Source of the DNA: Exophiala sp. HKRS030
Taxonomy: Eukaryota; Ascomycota; Eurotiomycetes; Chaetothyriales; Herpotrichiellaceae
Assembly (NCBI GenBank): GCA_023897205.1
Contig: JAHWDD010000004.1
Location: 3,906,001-3,970,000, forward strand
Direction: 5' to 3'
Length of the DNA stretch: 64,000 nt
The position numbers and the translations under genes were made by a program. This document shows positions 51,291 through 61,084 of the stretch, one piece after another. The notes below the pieces were generated by a model, which worked only from the letters and a program-made list of their open reading frames with translations, was not told where the DNA came from and searched no databases. Each line of letters opens with the position of its first letter. The stretch's first letter is position 1.

Positions 51291-53201
51291 TTAGATGAGT
51301 GCCGGTGGAACGTTGAAAAATCGACAACAAAAGTACTTTGTCGTCACCCTCCTCTGTTCTGTCCTTTGCGCTTCGCTCAGAGCTTCCGCCAGGGACGCTA
51401 CAAAATCGCTTCTACTCAATGGACTGCTCGTGGTCTCTCTGAGACGAGCCACGGCCCACCCCGTCTCTTCGGGCTGGGTATTTTCAATGGCAAACAGGAA
51501 CAACGGACGAACATATCCCGGGTTCAAAGCTCCGTTTTTGTTTCTCACATTCCAGTCACCTTCGATGACTTCTCGGATCTGGCGTAGAGCTGGGCCAGAT
51601 TCCGGCGACGGAAAGGGGGGATCTCCGAGTATACGCCTGAGAGCGACTGTCTCGATGGCATACGCGGCAGTACAAAGGCCAGCCACGGTGATGAGGGGTT
51701 CGGCTATGGTACTGCGCAGGTCCTCTCGAAGCTGGCTCGGTTGGAAACGCAAGGGTCCCGGACGAGCGTCCCACAGCGTCGTCATGTCGTTCTTGAGGCG
51801 GACCGCAATGTCGGCAACTTCGGCCTGGTCTGACGGGGCGATTCGCGATCGGCGGTAGTGGCTCAGACCTTGGATCTGGTTCGAGATCCTCTGCAGTTCG
51901 AGGTAAAACGCAAACACCGGGGCGCTGATGATGTCGTACATGGCGTCTGCCGAATCCGCGTAGCGGTCTAGGATTGAAAGGCTCGGGACCAGAATGATGT
52001 TGTTGCTGAGGAGACTGAACATGGTCTCGGACATGATGCCGCAACTCCCAACACGTTTCGTGGCGACGTGCAGGAATTGCAACCAGGTACAGATTCGCAA
52101 AGAGATCGGCGATATCTGTAGACTCCGCAACCACGCCCTCAGCCTCGTTTCGAATGCCTGGTTGAATCCGCAAAAGGCAGGCCCATCCTCGTTCGGCAAA
52201 ATGACCTCGCATAGGCAGAGGAGGAAAGCGACGGCAAGGATGATGTCAAAATTGGTTTCGTCGTCGCCTACCATGGTCTGAAAATTCGCCACAGCTGCTT
52301 GATACTCTGATGTCGCGTTGGAGATGGGCAATCCGTTGATCAGGACTCGGTACAGATTTTGAGTGACGAGAATGGCCGTCGCTACCGTCAAGTCCTGAAC
52401 CGCCAATTGCGTGATGTGGATCTTGAGTCTTGTCCAATTGAGACGGTCAAAAGGTGAAATAAATGGGCAGTCGACTTCATCAATAAAGTACGAAAACGAG
52501 CGAGGTGGCTGCACGGATGCCCCGAGCCAGTCCAGGGTTGTGACCAAGTATATATCTAGCGAAGTATTGTAAAATCGAGCATAAGGCGAGTCGGCATTGT
52601 TTAGATCAGTATCTTGGCGATGGCTGACAGTTTGATGATGAGGGTTGTTTGTCGGCGCTGGAAGCACAACAGACGCTGGATCTGCAGCTGTTGCTGCCTC
52701 TTCTGGGGTCTGAGCTGGTAGGAATGGTCCTGCGGAAGCACTTTCGGTAGACAGAAGCTGCTCGTTGCTTAAGAGGTCCGTGTGCTGAGCGGCCGGCGAA
52801 AGATTGGCGAGCGGTGGAGGAGAAGAATGAATCTGAGGTGGTTGATGAAATTCAGCTCCGTCTGATCCCGAATGAAGAGGCACAGGGGGAGGTGGTCCTC
52901 GCTTGTAAACGCATGATCTTTTCGATTTCGTGCATTTCTGACAACGTGGGCGCTGTTCGTCACATTTGATCTTCCGGGCTCTACACACTAAACATCCAGT
53001 CCGCACGCGACCTTGATTGCTGGGATTCGAGGTGAAGGCGCTTCCCGGGCGTTGAAGGCATGTGGTAGTAGCTTCGCTCCCATCGGTGTTTGAAGTCGGG
53101 GACTTTGAAAATACCGCATCATCTGGTGACAAGTCCAACGGCGTAGTAGTGTCGCCAACGGCTGAAAAGGACGGGGCTTGATCGATTGTGGTCTCTGACA
53201 T
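51291..53201 (-). CDS. Zn2Cys6 transcription factor near the maltose-type genes
   Basis: A single exon of 636 aa. The zinc cluster C70-x2-C73-x6-C80-x6-C87-x2-C90-x6-C97 reads GCLVCRARKIKCDEQRPRCQ and is preceded by 65 disordered residues. Downstream a Pro/Ser-rich linker leads to a long helical middle domain (from ~205 onward) that fits the fungal-specific TF family (VAVAFLLCLCEVILPNEDGP, LRAWLRSLQISPISLRIC). It stands head-to-head with the sugar permease, sharing an 800-bp divergent promoter, which in many fungi is the layout of a pathway regulator and its transporter. Its relation to AmyR, MalR or yeast Mal activators cannot be judged without an alignment. Confidence 0.88.
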   Translation of the reverse strand: MSETTIDQAPSFSAVGDTTTPLDLSPDDAVFSKSPTSNTDGSEATTTCLQRPGSAFTSNPSNQGRVRTGCLVCRARKIKCDEQRPRCQKCTKSKRSCVYKRGPPPPVPLHSGSDGAEFHQPPQIHSSPPPLANLSPAAQHTDLLSNEQLLSTESASAGPFLPAQTPEEAATAADPASVVLPAPTNNPHHQTVSHRQDTDLNNADSPYARFYNTSLDIYLVTTLDWLGASVQPPRSFSYFIDEVDCPFISPFDRLNWTRLKIHITQLAVQDLTVATAILVTQNLYRVLINGLPISNATSEYQAAVANFQTMVGDDETNFDIILAVAFLLCLCEVILPNEDGPAFCGFNQAFETRLRAWLRSLQISPISLRICTWLQFLHVATKRVGSCGIMSETMFSLLSNNIILVPSLSILDRYADSADAMYDIISAPVFAFYLELQRISNQIQGLSHYRRSRIAPSDQAEVADIAVRLKNDMTTLWDARPGPLRFQPSQLREDLRSTIAEPLITVAGLCTAAYAIETVALRRILGDPPFPSPESGPALRQIREVIEGDWNVRNKNGALNPGYVRPLFLFAIENTQPEETGWAVARLRETTSSPLSRSDFVASLAEALSEAQRTEQRRVTTKYFCCRFFNVPPALI

Positions 53202-53999
53202 CCTAGCTGGTGGGATAAGAGAGCATCATGGTTCAACGCAGCCCAACAGAAACTAGCACGAGAAGTCCCGCGGTTAATGTCCTTCAGACAAACATGAAAC
53301 CGTCCACTTCCGGTAGCCGGACTGTGCAGGCAAAGATCATGATCCAAAGGCAGATTGCATGGTCAACGTCTTCTGTGGGCTTGAAGTTGCACTTGATCCC
53401 AAAGAATGGAACGTGGGTGGAAGGAGGCAGGTCCCAGTGTTGCGAGATCGAAACCAAGAACGACGGCCATTCGGGTCGACGAGAAATAACGTCAAAGATG
53501 GACGAGACAAAAGCCCGGAGACCAGTCAATCACTTACCACAATCATGCGATTACAAGTACCAGGAGACGTGAAGATGTTTGGCTCGTTTCTAAGCCGATC
53601 CCGCCCTTCTGGGGAGCTAGCTGCCGACAACCACGAGTAGTGTTGACCTCGGGTTCCAGGATCATGGCTGGTTCGGCAAAAGTGGGAACATCAGGGTCTT
53701 TTCGCTTATTGTGGATACTTCGCTCTGTACAGATTGAAGATGGAAGATCTTTCTGGCGACTCTCTTCCTTTGATACCGCGATTATGAATTGACCAATTAT
53801 TGATAGAAGTTACAACACGCCTCATTCCAGAGTTGGCATATACCAAGAAGGATGAGAAGATGAAGAAAAGGTATAACTTCAGGTCGTTTCGCACGGGATT
53901 GACCCGTTGGAATGTCGAGATAATCACAACATCTTTTCTCAGCAAAGAACGGCCATTTCCAAAAGATAAAGTGTATCAAATCATAGCAGTCTGGAAGCC
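53202..53999. promoter_or_regulatory. Divergent promoter: Zn2Cys6 regulator (-) / sugar permease (+)
   Basis: A 798-bp shared promoter. Frames of 80-114 codons on both strands at 53228-53640 show no domain and probably are chance. Any CGG-type binding site of the adjacent regulator should be sought here; I did not find an unambiguous pair by eye. Confidence 0.5.
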
Positions 54000-55789
54000 A
54001 TGGATTCCAAAGACATTGTGACACAAAAGGACCCTCCTCATTTAGAGCTCGTGGCCGACGCCGAGGATGCAATCAGAGATGACCACCAGTTGAGTCTCCT
54101 CCAATCCGTCAAGCTTTATCCCAAAGCAATCGCCTGGAGCGCAGGACTGTCGGCCGCATCGATCATGGACGGCTATGATCTTCACGTCCCAGGCTTATTG
54201 TACGCCGTACCGGCTTTCCAAAAGGCATACGGTCAACGGCGGTCGGACGGTAGCTACCAGATATCTGCTGCGTGGCAGTCTGGTCTGAACAACGGCTCAA
54301 CCGTCGGACAACTCGGAGGTCTCTTCTTGGCTGGATACCTGACCGAAAGATTGGGCTTCCGAAAGACGCTCATGATCGCCTTGCTGGTGGCACCGTGTGT
54401 GATTTTGATTCAATTCTTTGCACCCAGCCTGGCGGTTCTTGAAGTCGGGCAGATTCTACTAGGTGAGCGGCCACCAAGTTCGGCCTCATTATCAGAAACG
54501 AACCTTTTCGACTGATGTTGTTCTCAGGAGTACCTATGGGCATATTTCAGACCTCCACCATTGTGTACGCGGCGGAAGTCGCTCCCACATCGGTGAGGCC
54601 CATGCTCACCAGCTGGGCAAGCCAGATGTGGGTTGTCGGTCAAACACTGTGTGCGGTCGTAGTCCGCAGCGTTCTCAGTGTGCAAGGCTCCTGGGCTTAT
54701 CGCATTCCCTTTGCCGTTCAGTGAGTGTAGCTGGTCCCTTTTTCCGTCAGACCCTCGTATCTCCATACTCATACAATGTACTTTACAAAGATGGTTCTGG
54801 CCGATCCCTGTCTTCATCGCTGTTTTCTTGGCTCCAGAGTCTCCCTGGTGGCTGGTCCGCCAACATCGCCTTGAAGATGCAAAAAGGTCTCTCGCGCGAT
54901 TGACATCGAGAAGAGCCATAAACTTTGACATCGACAAGACTGTGAACTTGATGGTGCTTACAACAGAGCACGAACGTGAGGTGAATTCCGGTACTAGTTA
55001 CGCAGCCTGTTTCAAAGGCACCGATTTGCGCAGGACCAGCATTGTCGTCGCCCTGTACACCATGCAGATCGCCGCAGGATCAACTTTGCGTGCTTACGCC
55101 ACCTACTTTTTCGAGCAAGCTGGTTTGGCCTCGGATTGGTCTTTCAACATGTCCATCATTACATACAGCTTGAGTTTCATCGGAACTTGTCTCTCGGTAC
55201 GTCTGCATGTTCATTTTGTTCAAGTCATGACCATCAACTCTGGTATACTGACGAATAAATTCGCATGCGAAAGTGGCTCCTAATGCCTCATGTTGGCCGG
55301 CGGACCTTGTTCTTGTGGGGATTGACGATACTCAACATCATCTACTTCATCATTGGCGGGCTCGCGATCCCGTCAGGAAAATCTTCCTCCCTATCTTGGG
55401 GAATTGCTTCTTTGCTCGTCATCAATGGGTTCGTTGCATACGTTTGTATAGAGCCCATTGTTTTCGCGCTGGGGTCTGAAGTCCCATCTGTTCTGCTCCG
55501 AAGTAAGTCAGTCGCCTCGGGCCGGTTGATATACGCAGTCATCAACATTGCTGCCAATGTTGTGATGCCTTACATGATCAACCCCACGGCATGGAACTGG
55601 GGCGCAAAAAGCGCCTTCTTTTGGGGCGGCTTCGGGGTGTTGGCATTGGTATACTCGTACTTTTGCCTACCTGAAACAAAAGACAAGACATTTGCAGAAC
55701 TTGATGTACTGTTTGAGAAGAAGGTGTCCGCCAGAAAATTTGCAAAAACTCAGGTCCAACCATCTGAGGTTGCTGCGTGGGTACACTGA
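54000..55789 (+). CDS. MFS sugar transporter, maltose-permease-like
   Basis: Four exons: 54000-54462, 54528-54720, 54791-55196 and 55274-55789; 525 aa. All junctions are GT-AG with consistent phase. Sugar-porter hallmarks: MDGYDLHVPGLL at the first helix, GYLTERLGFRKT (loop 2-3), APESPWWLVRQHR before the central loop, HVGRRTLFLWG (loop 8-9), and PETKDKTFAELD at the end. Twelve hydrophobic segments are consistent with the MFS fold. This style of sequence, with a cytoplasmic N-terminus of ~45 residues and the PESPWWL motif, is closest to fungal alpha-glucoside/H+ symporters (MAL permeases) in the plasma membrane. Context, a regulator upstream and a maltase 2 kb downstream, supports maltose-type substrates. 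Confidence 0.92.
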
Positions 55790-55988
55790 AATACAAAACA
55801 CAGGAGACACGAGGAACATTTCGGTTGACGGTTTTGTTGATATTTTACATAGCCACGGCAACATACCATGGAGACAAAGGCTTGATCTATAATGGCATTA
55901 GGCAACGACCTATCGCGCCGGAAAGTGGACCTACGCAGGGAACGGTCAAAGGGCAGAGGGTTTACACGTATTCATTCTCCTCATCCTC

Positions 55989-57056
55989 CTACCCATCCTT
56001 GAGCAAAATCCTTCTTATCGCGGCAAGAATGGCCTTGTGAATCCCTCTTCTAGAGACAACCATTCCTCGGTTCCGATTGAGATCTCTGCCGGCACCAAAA
56101 TCGATTTGGTTGCCATCCAAATCTGTCACAGCACCACCCACTTCCGTGAATATCAGCTGCGACCCTGCATGATCCCAGACATGCATTCTGGACGATGAAT
56201 TTGGTGGTACACACACATGTACGTCGCCATCGCCAACGATAAGTGCAGCGTAGCGAACGTGCAATGACCAAATCTCCGTGCTGGGTAAACTTGTCTTGAA
56301 CTCACTCGCAACTTTTGCCACAATATCGTGGCGCGAGTCGGTGCTGGCGCTGCAGTCGACGATGTGCAGCATTGGCGAACTCATCATCTCACCACGGCGG
56401 TCCAAGGTTTTTGCGTCTCCCAGACCGCTCGAGGCCATGGCGCGAACGGTCGAACCCTGTCCACGAACAGCACTGAGCATGAGACCGAGGCCGTTGGTGT
56501 CGACTTCGGCTTCTGACACCGCGTTCACGTCGATACAGATATTTGGGCACCCCAAAACGCCAACAACTTCCTTTCCATCTTCGATAAGGGCAAGAGAAAC
56601 GCCGTATTGCTGACCTCTCAAGAAGGCAGCGGTTCCGTCAATGGGATCCATGATCCAGATCCGGCCTGTATCACCGCCTTGTCCTCGCCCGCCGAGATCA
56701 ATACATTGCAACATTTCGTCCACAGATGATGGCTTAGGAAGCGGTCGTCCACTTAACTGGCCCACAGGGTCCTCCACGTCCGGTGCCGATAAAATCAGTT
56801 GATAAACCTCGTCTCGGAGTGATTCGTCGTTCCTTAGGACAGACGAGTCTTCCTCTCCCAAAAAGCTGTCTTCAGGAAAGGCGTCACGAAGAGCGTGGAT
56901 GATGAGAGCTTGTGCCGCAAAGTCCGCAACTGTAACGGGTGAGGCGTCTTCTTTCGAGATTTCTCGGACGGCCGACTGGACTTGCTTGGTCATAATCGAA
57001 GCACGCAGGACAGCTGCTTCTGCAACCTGTCGTTCTCTAAGGTAAGGAGTCTTCAT
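55989..57056 (-). CDS. MET22: 3'(2'),5'-bisphosphate nucleotidase, HAL2/MET22 type
   Basis: A single exon of 355 aa, the normal family length. Inositol-monophosphatase-superfamily motifs: DFAAQALI (Asp45), FLGEEDS (~66-71), the metal-binding IWIMDPIDGTAAF with Asp137, Asp140, Gly141 and Thr142, and the C-terminal VWDHAGSQLI. It converts 3'-phosphoadenosine 5'-phosphate to AMP, needed for sulfate assimilation and RNA turnover, and is the lithium/sodium target in yeast. It sits on the opposite strand between the permease and the maltase gene, possibly unrelated to sugar use. The stop lies 199 bp from the convergent permease stop. Confidence 0.94.
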   Translation of the reverse strand: MKTPYLRERQVAEAAVLRASIMTKQVQSAVREISKEDASPVTVADFAAQALIIHALRDAFPEDSFLGEEDSSVLRNDESLRDEVYQLILSAPDVEDPVGQLSGRPLPKPSSVDEMLQCIDLGGRGQGGDTGRIWIMDPIDGTAAFLRGQQYGVSLALIEDGKEVVGVLGCPNICIDVNAVSEAEVDTNGLGLMLSAVRGQGSTVRAMASSGLGDAKTLDRRGEMMSSPMLHIVDCSASTDSRHDIVAKVASEFKTSLPSTEIWSLHVRYAALIVGDGDVHVCVPPNSSSRMHVWDHAGSQLIFTEVGGAVTDLDGNQIDFGAGRDLNRNRGMVVSRRGIHKAILAAIRRILLKDG

Positions 57057-57907
57057 GATTATTTTGCAGCGGATAACAAAAACAGCTGAGAATGCCCGAG
57101 AGTGTTCTTATATGCGAATCATTTTGCATCACATTAGACAATGATGAGTAGAAATAATGTTTCCCTGGTTGTAGACCTCATTTGGTTGAAGACTTGCTTC
57201 TCGCTAAAAGTGGAGGCATTGTTCGTCCTATTCGGACCCAGCATCTCAGAATCGTCCAGTTGACATGAGAAGCGAAATGGCTGGGAACACAATGTTGTCC
57301 CTCCTGTAACACACACCCGAGATGAGGGAACCATGGCCAATAGAAAAGATACAGTCTGAGTCTGCAGATTTCGTTGCTGGCTTCGTAATTCCATCGAAGA
57401 ACAGCGACTATGTCGGCAACGCCTGTGTTTCCCGATCGGGAATGAGGCGAGCGAGCAGTTCGACCATATTATACGGACACCTTGCCAGATATATTGAACA
57501 CTGGTCGAAAACGACCAGCTACTCCGTCATTTATTATCTAGCAGGCGAGACTACCCAGTTAGGAACAGAATCCACAAGCCAATGTCTTCGTTGTTACTAC
57601 CGCTTCCACGTTCTCATGGCGAATGAACCCGACTTCCCAGCATTCCTCTTGTCTCCACAAGTTCCTCCCATGCTGTCGATCTGACGTCTACGGGATGGCG
57701 TTGGCATCCATAATTTCACCGCCCATTTCGCCGTACCTTCGGCCACCTCGCTGTCTGTGGGAGGAACAGCATTAGAGCAACAAATATAACCATGCCTGTA
57801 ACTGGAAAGCCACATTTCGTTCAAAGTCGTTGGAAAAGGCCTTGAACGTATCCCTGCAAGACCAACCGGACTATACACCATCCTTCTCACCGACATCACG
57901 ATTTCCG
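57057..57907. promoter_or_regulatory. Divergent promoter: HAL2-type (-) / alpha-glucosidase (+)
   Basis: An 851-bp gap. It contains one upstream ORF of 17 codons (57792-57845) whose stop lies 62 bp before the maltase ATG. Frames 57134-57684 have no domain. Confidence 0.5.
57792..57845 (+). promoter_or_regulatory. Upstream ORF in the alpha-glucosidase leader
   Basis: ATG to TGA, 17 codons, reading MPVTGKPHFVQSRWKRP. It closes 62 bp before the main ATG and is in a different frame. Whether it lies in the mRNA is unknown. Confidence 0.4.
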
Positions 57908-59710
57908 ATGACCCAACGGCCTTCTGTTGAGTCCGGAACGAACCTTGACTCTCGCCTACAAGGGAGAAAATGGTGGAAAGAATCCGTCATCTACCAGGTC
58001 TATCCTCGCAGTTTCCAGGACACCAACGGCGATGGAATAGGAGACCTTGATGGGATCACGGCCAGACTGGATTATATCAAGGGCCTTGGTGCCAACCTGA
58101 TATGGATCTGCCCGATGTACAAGTCCCCTCGTTCGGATTACGGATATGACATCTCGGATTATTACACAGTCGCGGAAGAGTATGGAACGAACAATGACCT
58201 TTACAACCTCATCGCGACGGCCAAGAGTAAAGGTATCGGAATCCTTTTGGATCTTGTCATCAATCACACGTCCGATGAGCATGAATGGTTCCAAAAGGCT
58301 CTTCGGGACCCCGACAGCAAGTACAGAGGCTACTACTTTTTCAAGCGAGGGATCGATGGGCGACCACCGAACAATTGGAGGTCTTACTTTGGAGGATCGG
58401 CGTGGGAAGCCGTTCCAAACGAACCAGACATGTTCTACCTCCACGCTTTCAGCAAGAAGATGCCCGACCTCAACTGGGAAAATGCCGAAATGAGAGAGGA
58501 ACTCTACAGCATGATCAACTGGTGGGTCGAAAAGGGCATTGCCGGTTTCCGAATCGACGCCATCATGAACATCAAAAAGACCATGATTGAAGGTGTCGTC
58601 CAACCCGACGGTGACGACGGTCTGGTTTCGATCAACAAATACATCATCAACCAACCTGGCATCAAGGACCTTCTTCGCGGGTTGAAGGACAACACGTTCG
58701 CGAAACATCAGAACATCATGACCCTGGCCGAAGCTGCCGTGCCGGACGATCAACTCGAAGACTTTGTCGGACCCGACGGGTTTTTCGACATGTCTTTCGA
58801 CTTCAGGGCCGCCGACATCGACATCCCCGAGTCCGGAGAGTGGTACCGCCCGACCGACTGGACGGTCAACGAACTGCGGGACACCCTCCTCGACGTGCAG
58901 ACCGGCGTCCAACGGAGGGGTTGCTGGGGCGCGACGTACTTCGAGAACCACGACCAGAACCGTTCCATCAACAAGTACTTCCGTCGCCGGCAGGAAGACA
59001 TTTCGGCTGTCACCAAGAAACTTCTGGCCACCGTCCTGCTCGGGTTCAGGGGCACTCCGGTCGTCTACCAAGGCGAGGAGATTGGCATGGAAAACATCCA
59101 ACTCTCCTCGATCGATCGGTACGAGGACGTCAACACCCACAGTCAATACGACGCCGGAATCGCGGCCGGGATGGACCCCCGAGACGTCTTTCGGCTGGTA
59201 TCCTACAGGAGCAGGGACAACTCTCGTACCCCCATGCAATGGGACGGCGACTCGGAAAACGCGGGTTTCACGACGCCCCGAGGAAGGCCTTGGTTGCCGG
59301 TCAACCCGAATTACCGGGTCATCAACGTCGACGACGCGGTCGACGACAAAAACTCCGTCTACCATCACTATCGACGCCTCATAGAACTGAGGACCGGCAA
59401 CCACAAGTACAAGCACGTGTTTGTCTACGGCGAGACGGTCCCAAAATTTGTTCACGTTGACAATGTCATTGCCTATGAACGTGTTTTGGGTGACCAAAGT
59501 ATTCTGATCCTGGCCAACTTTCAAAAGAAACCCGTGGATTTGCCACTCGACGATTCTCAACATCTCCGAGGCAAGAAGATATTGATCAGCAACTATGATG
59601 ATGACGACGGTGTGGATGACGATGTGGTGGTGGCAGCAGCAGCAAACAAGATGACCATCCTACCATACCAGGCCTTGATAGTCGACTTGACGACTCAACA
59701 CCCGAACTAG
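57908..59710 (+). CDS. GH13 alpha-glucosidase (maltase)
   Basis: A single exon of 600 aa from ATG 57908; the frame upstream starts at a TTG codon. GH13 conserved regions are in order: region I ILLDLVINHTSDEHEWF (~112-128), region II GFRIDAIMNI with nucleophile Asp217, region III MTLAEAAV with acid/base Glu275, and region IV FENHDQNRS with Asp349. Residue 218 after the nucleophile is Ala; in related bacterial enzymes Ala here goes with alpha-1,4 and Val with alpha-1,6 preference, so a maltase is expected. No signal peptide, so it is intracellular, as MAL maltases are. A short Asp/Val-rich insert near the end (~575-585) is unusual. A 535-codon antisense frame is a codon-bias shadow. Confidence 0.94.
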   Translation: MTQRPSVESGTNLDSRLQGRKWWKESVIYQVYPRSFQDTNGDGIGDLDGITARLDYIKGLGANLIWICPMYKSPRSDYGYDISDYYTVAEEYGTNNDLYNLIATAKSKGIGILLDLVINHTSDEHEWFQKALRDPDSKYRGYYFFKRGIDGRPPNNWRSYFGGSAWEAVPNEPDMFYLHAFSKKMPDLNWENAEMREELYSMINWWVEKGIAGFRIDAIMNIKKTMIEGVVQPDGDDGLVSINKYIINQPGIKDLLRGLKDNTFAKHQNIMTLAEAAVPDDQLEDFVGPDGFFDMSFDFRAADIDIPESGEWYRPTDWTVNELRDTLLDVQTGVQRRGCWGATYFENHDQNRSINKYFRRRQEDISAVTKKLLATVLLGFRGTPVVYQGEEIGMENIQLSSIDRYEDVNTHSQYDAGIAAGMDPRDVFRLVSYRSRDNSRTPMQWDGDSENAGFTTPRGRPWLPVNPNYRVINVDDAVDDKNSVYHHYRRLIELRTGNHKYKHVFVYGETVPKFVHVDNVIAYERVLGDQSILILANFQKKPVDLPLDDSQHLRGKKILISNYDDDDGVDDDVVVAAAANKMTILPYQALIVDLTTQHPN

Positions 59711-61084
59711 TCGAATCATATACGTGAGGATTGGGCACTTGTAATACTGACAATGTGTGGTTGGACTTTTTTGGGAGCCGTACTAAACGTTCAGGTCCTC
59801 TCGTACAGAATGGTATGTTTGTAACAAGGGAGCTGTTAGTTTGTAAACATGTAATATAAAATGTAGCCTTTTCCACTCCCTCATCGAGCAACATCTCTCC
59901 CATCTTCTCTGACCTAAATAAATGATATCAGTTCCGGATGGGACTTGAGAACTGCCACACCACAGGCCAGGAGTGTGGAATCCGTCTAATTTCACCACAC
60001 GAAAGCAAAGTGTTGATACGGAAAAAGGAGAGTTGAGTCAGTGGTGGCGCGGAGGAAGTCAATTCACACAAAGATATCAACGATAAATGTGGATTTAAAA
60101 TCGAAACCGAGACAATACTTTAGAGACCGGCATCCACTCGATAGGTCTATGTTCAAACTCTGTGGAATATCGATAATACGACACAGAATCATCTACCGGG
60201 TTTAACTCTCGAATGTTTAGATAGCAGGTGGCGGAGAGTACTCCGTACTGAGTACGGACAAGATGAAAGAAGAGAGTGGAGAAGAACACAGACAAGATGG
60301 GAGTGACTGAAGTTGCATTTTTGGACCTCTAAAATCTAGCTAGCTAGTGAGGCTACGGCAAAGACACTCAAAAGGTGTTTTGCGCGTTGTGTGCTCTGAA
60401 CGATAAAAAGAATGTATGGATGTTATCTGGTGACTCTCAGCGAGACACATTCCACATCGTTGGATGGAGCGGAAAGCGATCGCAACTGAAAACAAAGGCC
60501 ACGAGTCAATCCTCTCGGAGACAGTCAGAACCGGCCGTTTCCTTATGACGTGAAATAACGGAAAGTAGCAGGAAAAAAAAAGATCCATCGACCCCAATAC
60601 TCGGTACTTCCCCCAACTATCCCGCAGTTCTGCGTTCCGTCAAGTAGTTGTCGAGTCATTGCGGGCATGGCGCAAGAAAGCAAAAATTGAGGCAAAACAA
60701 TCGGAGGTGTAGCCATGTGATAGAAGCGAGGAGAAGCCTGTGTACCTCTCAGGCGATTAGAAAGATACACATCAACTCCGATGATGGCTTTTTTTGGGTC
60801 GAAAATCACAATGTACAAGGATGAAATTGTGTTGACGTGGCGGTTGAAAAGGGCAGCCCTCCTGGCTCTCAGCCCGATAAGAATATTCAACCCCAAGCGC
60901 CATGGAGCTGCATGGTCCATCATGTCGAGATAGACACAGCGTTCAAGTGTTGATCCAAGGATGCATAAAGAGGATCTGCAAATGGAATTGCTCCAATTGC
61001 ATTGCAATCAAATGAGACGAGGAACGGGGTGTCCGACGTCAAAAGAGGCAGTTGCACAAGATTGCCTCTGGAGTCCATATTCAT
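59711..61084. other. Intergenic, 1.4 kb, no gene seen
   Basis: Between convergent maltase and bZIP genes. A 154-codon minus frame (60543-61007) has no domain and unusual composition. One exact TACTCCGTAC word at 60239-60248 is followed by GTACGGA nearby. Confidence 0.6.
60239..60248 (-). repeat. Dispersed word TACGGAGTAC, copy 6 (reverse)
   Basis: Exact match downstream of the maltase gene; a partial inverted copy (GTACGGA) follows within 15 bp. Confidence 0.9.

Noticed and set aside
53228..53640. Small plus-strand gene between the regulator and the permease
   Set aside because: Two frames of 114 and 93 codons overlap in different phases without domain or intron support.
57956..59563. 535-codon open frame antisense to the alpha-glucosidase
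   Set aside because: It mirrors the maltase exon and comes from its GC-rich codon pattern; the product is Val/Asp-rich with no domain, while the sense strand has complete GH13 motifs.
60543..61007. 154-codon minus-strand frame in the maltase-bZIP gap
   Set aside because: No domain, odd Cys/Met/Arg composition, no splice signals or supported neighbours.
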